Source: Hahella sp. HNIBRBA332 (GTDB taxonomy: Bacteria > Pseudomonadota > Gammaproteobacteria > Pseudomonadales > Oleiphilaceae). Taken from it: 64,000 nucleotides of DNA. Location of the stretch: assembly GCF_030719035.1 (NCBI RefSeq), contig NZ_CP132203.1, positions 620,001-684,000 on the forward strand, in the 5' to 3' direction. Of this stretch, positions 61,491 to 64,000 are shown piece after piece. The first letter of the stretch is position 1. Each line of letters opens with the position of its first letter. Position numbers and translations under genes: made by a program. Under the pieces are notes generated by a model, which worked only from the letters and a program-made list of their open reading frames with translations, did no database searches and was not told the origin of the DNA.

Positions 61491-62486
61491 ATGAGCGATG
61501 TGAACCGGACGCTTGCCCGCTCCATTCCAGAAACTGAAATACAGGATGACGCGGATTTACTGACGAGGCTGGAGCAGCGCCTGGGGTTTGTGCATGCGCG
61601 CCAGCGTCTGGGAATAGAGCAGGATCATGCTCAACGGGTATTCGGCGGCGGAGGCATTAACTTTTTTCACCCGGAAAATTGGTATTCCATGCAAACCCTC
61701 ATGCGCTGGACGTTCAAACTGGCGGGGATGTATGAATGGGGGCGACGCAACGCGAGAAACATTCAAGTGACTCACAACCCTGTGCGGCACAGGAAGATTC
61801 CAGAGGCCTTTAAGGGCTTTCGCCTGCTGCATCTCACGGACCTCCATGTCGATATGGATGAAGCGATTACCGCCAGACTATTGGAGATAGCGGGCAGCCT
61901 AGAGTATGACCTGTGCGTGATCACCGGCGATTACCGGGCGCAGACTTATGGGCCTGAAGAGGGCGCGCTGGAAGGGATGCGAAGTCTGCGTGAACGACTG
62001 CGGGGCGAGGCGTATGCGATTTTCGGCAATCACGACAGTATCCGCATGCTGCCGCCTCTGGAGGATATGGGGTATCGCATGCTGATGAACGAGTCTGCGT
62101 TGATTGAGCGAGGAGGAGAGAAAATTCAGATCGTGGGCGTAGACGATCCTCACTACTATCGCGTGGACAATCTGCAAATGGCGGCGCAGGGATTGGATAT
62201 GTCCCGCTATACCCTGTTGTTGTCGCATACGCCGGAAATATTCAAACAGGCGGCGCACGCAGGCATTGACCTCATGTTGTGCGGTCATACTCACGGCGGC
62301 CAAGTGTGTCTGCCGGGCGGGGCAGCAATTACTCTCGACTCGGATTGTCCGCGCTTTGTCGGCAGAGGAAACTGGCGTTGGCGCGATATGGACGGCTACA
62401 CCAGCACCGGCGCCGGCAGTTCGCTACTGCCAGTACGTTTTAATTGTCCGCCGGAAGTGGTTGTGCATACGTTTTATCCGGGTTAA
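61491..62486 (+). CDS. calcineurin-like metallophosphoesterase
   Basis: 331 residues from ATG 61491 (AAAGGG 12 nt upstream; ATG 61458 is an alternative). All metal-binding blocks are present in order: TDLHVD, ITGDYRAQT, FGNHDS, LLSHTPE and CGHTHGGQ. The first about 110 residues form a charged helical extension with NFFHPENWYSMQTL, and no clear membrane segment is seen. Relatives (YkuE/YaeI-like) hydrolyse phosphodiesters or UDP-sugar/lipid pyrophosphates; the substrate here is unknown. Its 3' end overlaps the convergent lipoprotein gene by 47 bp. Confidence 0.87.
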   Translation: MSDVNRTLARSIPETEIQDDADLLTRLEQRLGFVHARQRLGIEQDHAQRVFGGGGINFFHPENWYSMQTLMRWTFKLAGMYEWGRRNARNIQVTHNPVRHRKIPEAFKGFRLLHLTDLHVDMDEAITARLLEIAGSLEYDLCVITGDYRAQTYGPEEGALEGMRSLRERLRGEAYAIFGNHDSIRMLPPLEDMGYRMLMNESALIERGGEKIQIVGVDDPHYYRVDNLQMAAQGLDMSRYTLLLSHTPEIFKQAAHAGIDLMLCGHTHGGQVCLPGGAAITLDSDCPRFVGRGNWRWRDMDGYTSTGAGSSLLPVRFNCPPEVVVHTFYPG

Positions 62487-63909
62487 ACGTGTTTTCCGTG
62501 GTGAAGTAGCGCTGAAACAGTAATGGGTCATCCAGGTGGCGACGACTGGCGAAAGCGACGGCGTGATGCCCCCATTGTCGCATGGCTCCTGCTGACGGCA
62601 CGCCCATACTCCAGATTAAGAAGCGCTCCAATCGCTGTGTCCCCGCCACCAATCCATCAGGCTGAAACAGGCTCAGTTGCGTACCCTCGTCACGTATCAG
62701 GCGCAGGGCGTTGTAGTCTTGCAATTGATAGGTCGGGGCTTCCTCTGGAATGCTCTCGCGGGGACGGTGCTCCAATCCCACTACATAGTGCGCGCCTGAA
62801 CTCAAGCGTATGACCGGCGTCTCTGTCTTTAGTTCGGGCGGCGGTTGCAGGATGATCAAGCGCTCATCGCCTGGCGGCGCGCCAGCAAAACGAATCTCGG
62901 ACTGAACGTGATACCACTTATGGTAACAACCACAGGGGTGCACGCTGTCAAAGAACAGTGGGACGCCTTGTGAATCCAGCGTCACCCGCCACATCAGGCC
63001 ATCCAGGGTTCCTCCCAGAATGTCGAAAGGGCTGGTTTTGGGGCGGCTGTTAAACCAGAAAACGTAGACAAGCTGAGGCAGCCACTGTCCTTGCCAGTAA
63101 GTCTGCGAGACCTGCGTATAGGCGGTGGGCGTCGCATCAGTGGTCCAGCTTTGCCCTTCGCGCACTGGGCGTCCGGGGATGTCGAAGTCGCCCCGCGTTT
63201 CAATGACCAGATCCGGGCTGTAATAAGCGAATAGCCGCCGCCATTCCTGCTCGGAAAGAGAAGGCAATTCCAGGCTGTCTTGGGGCAATGGAAACATGAT
63301 AGGAGGCGCACTGGCCTGGGTTTCCGGGACGTAACGTCGCCATTCGCCTGTGGGTTGATATTGTTGAAACATCGCTGTCACATTGTCATTCAGTACGTTT
63401 ATGCGCCAACTGATCAGCGGTTGCAACACGGCGGACAATCCCAACCACCGGCGTAGCCTGATGTAATCCTCTGGATGATTCAGGGTCTGAAGATGACGCC
63501 AGAATGCGGGTTGATCGACTAATTGAGTAGCCTGCTGATGCAGACAGCTTTCCAGCACATCGAGAGAAAATGGGTGAGAAAGGCGCTGGTTTTCCATGCT
63601 TCTGGCGAGGCGGCCTTTGGCGTAGGCGCGCGCTAGCCAGTCACGTCTTTGTTCTGCATCCAGCGCATTCTTACTCAGGAGAGACAGCGTGCGGTCTGTG
63701 CGCAGGTATTCGTAACTGGGAATCGGCCAGTCCTGTCCATCGAATGTATGTTGACGGGAGACAGCCTGCTGAAAGCGGCTCCAATCATCGGCGCAGGGAA
63801 GGACGGGAGACGCTGTTGGCGATTCTGTCGGGTGATAGCCTACGGAGGCGCAAGCGGATAGCGTCAATAATAAGACCGTCAACGTTAGGCGCTTACTGTC
63901 GGCAATCAT
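62440..63909 (-). CDS. lipoprotein of unknown function
   Basis: 489 residues that I do not recognise. A lipoprotein signal peptide is clear: basic DSKR, hydrophobic LTLTVLLLTL and lipobox LSAC (Cys20). The mature protein is rich in Trp, Pro and Arg. It includes DWLARAYAKGRLARSMENQ, a segment GCYHKWYHVQ with Cys and His, and PVREGQSWTTDATPTAYTQVSQTYWQGQWLPQLVYVFWFNSRP. No catalytic motif is evident. ATG 63909 has GAGG 5 nt upstream. It is preceded 10 bp upstream by the stop of another minus-strand gene, so it is probably a downstream member of an operon that runs out of the window. Confidence 0.75.
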   Translation of the reverse strand: MIADSKRLTLTVLLLTLSACASVGYHPTESPTASPVLPCADDWSRFQQAVSRQHTFDGQDWPIPSYEYLRTDRTLSLLSKNALDAEQRRDWLARAYAKGRLARSMENQRLSHPFSLDVLESCLHQQATQLVDQPAFWRHLQTLNHPEDYIRLRRWLGLSAVLQPLISWRINVLNDNVTAMFQQYQPTGEWRRYVPETQASAPPIMFPLPQDSLELPSLSEQEWRRLFAYYSPDLVIETRGDFDIPGRPVREGQSWTTDATPTAYTQVSQTYWQGQWLPQLVYVFWFNSRPKTSPFDILGGTLDGLMWRVTLDSQGVPLFFDSVHPCGCYHKWYHVQSEIRFAGAPPGDERLIILQPPPELKTETPVIRLSSGAHYVVGLEHRPRESIPEEAPTYQLQDYNALRLIRDEGTQLSLFQPDGLVAGTQRLERFLIWSMGVPSAGAMRQWGHHAVAFASRRHLDDPLLFQRYFTTENTFNPDKTYAQPLPADN

Positions 63910-63919
63910 ATTGTCCTCG

Positions 63920-64000
63920 TTACGCATGGGGGCGTTTCCGCGGCCTGCCCAGGCTGAGCCGGGTGAGCGCCTTGAATAGGGCGGACTGCCCCGATTTTTG
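63920..64000 (-). CDS. C-terminal fragment of an upstream gene (partial)
   Basis: On the minus strand the frame ending in TAA at 63920-63922 is open to the window edge and would encode about 26 residues ending LGRPRKRPHA. A basic tail just before a lipoprotein gene with a 10-bp gap is plausible for an operon partner, but too little is visible to name it, and chance openness cannot be excluded. Confidence 0.4.
   Translation of the reverse strand, partial: QKSGQSALFKALTRLSLGRPRKRPHA

Noticed and set aside
1..64000. CRISPR arrays, insertion sequences, prophage or restriction genes
   Set aside because: No spaced short repeats, transposase motifs, phage structural genes or methylase motifs were seen on either strand.

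Overview
The window reads as a stretch of chromosome from a marine gammaproteobacterium of the Hahella type (order Oceanospirillales or close to it). This is an inference. The signs are moderately GC-rich coding sequence of even composition, a split adenosylcobalamin-dependent ribonucleotide reductase (nrdJa/nrdJb, as in Pseudomonas), and the classic gamma gene orders dapA-bamC-purC, yebC-ruvC-ruvA-ruvB-ybgC-tolQRAB-pal-cpoB, guaB-guaA-tadA and tesA/ybbA/ybbP. I saw no insertion sequence, integrase, phage module or CRISPR array. Almost everything is core genome.

Layout. 0-13.8 kb: tRNA-Pro and tRNA-Asn, a UspE-type stress protein, a chemoreceptor behind an unknown exported protein, tesA divergent from a YbbA/YbbP ABC exporter, a glycosyltransferase-like gene with an alpha/beta hydrolase, an M48-TPR lipoprotein, a DUF599 membrane protein and two PaaI-type thioesterases. 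13.8-22.1 kb: xseA, guaB, guaA, tadA, galE, ugd and a HIT protein. 22.1-30.3 kb: a regulatory block on the minus strand with FabR, an HD-GYP protein, a DUF2383 protein and a five-gene phosphorelay operon. 30.5-41.8 kb: fmdB, aspS, yebC, ruvCAB, the complete tol-pal cluster and two identical tRNA-Lys genes. 41.9-54.8 kb: nadA, bepA, a TusA-like protein, an AI-2E family permease, bcp, gcvR, dapA, bamC, purC, a small outer-membrane barrel, a UDP-glucuronate epimerase, carbonic anhydrase, moaB and moeA. 54.8-64 kb: tRNA-Val, an HTH protein, galU, nrdJb, nrdJa with its control region, an SDR epimerase, a metallophosphoesterase, an unknown lipoprotein and the tail of one more gene.

How the genes work together. 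GalU, GalE, Ugd and the 51.2-kb epimerase form a path from glucose-1-phosphate to UDP-glucose, UDP-galactose, UDP-glucuronate and UDP-galacturonate, although they lie in three separate places. The Tol-Pal genes, BamC, BepA and the M48 lipoprotein serve the outer membrane. The 24.8-30.3 kb operon carries a sigma-54 activator, a 73-residue protein that is only a histidine-kinase dimerisation/phosphotransfer domain, a CHASE3 kinase, a single-domain receiver and a receiver-kinase-receiver-receiver hybrid. This is the least ordinary system in the window.

The most interesting signals are that operon and its stand-alone DHp protein; three NrdR-box-like palindromes upstream of nrdJa, one of which exactly fills a promoter spacer; a run of three inverted repeats between nrdJa and nrdJb; and the tesA/ybbA pair, whose start codons share one CATG.
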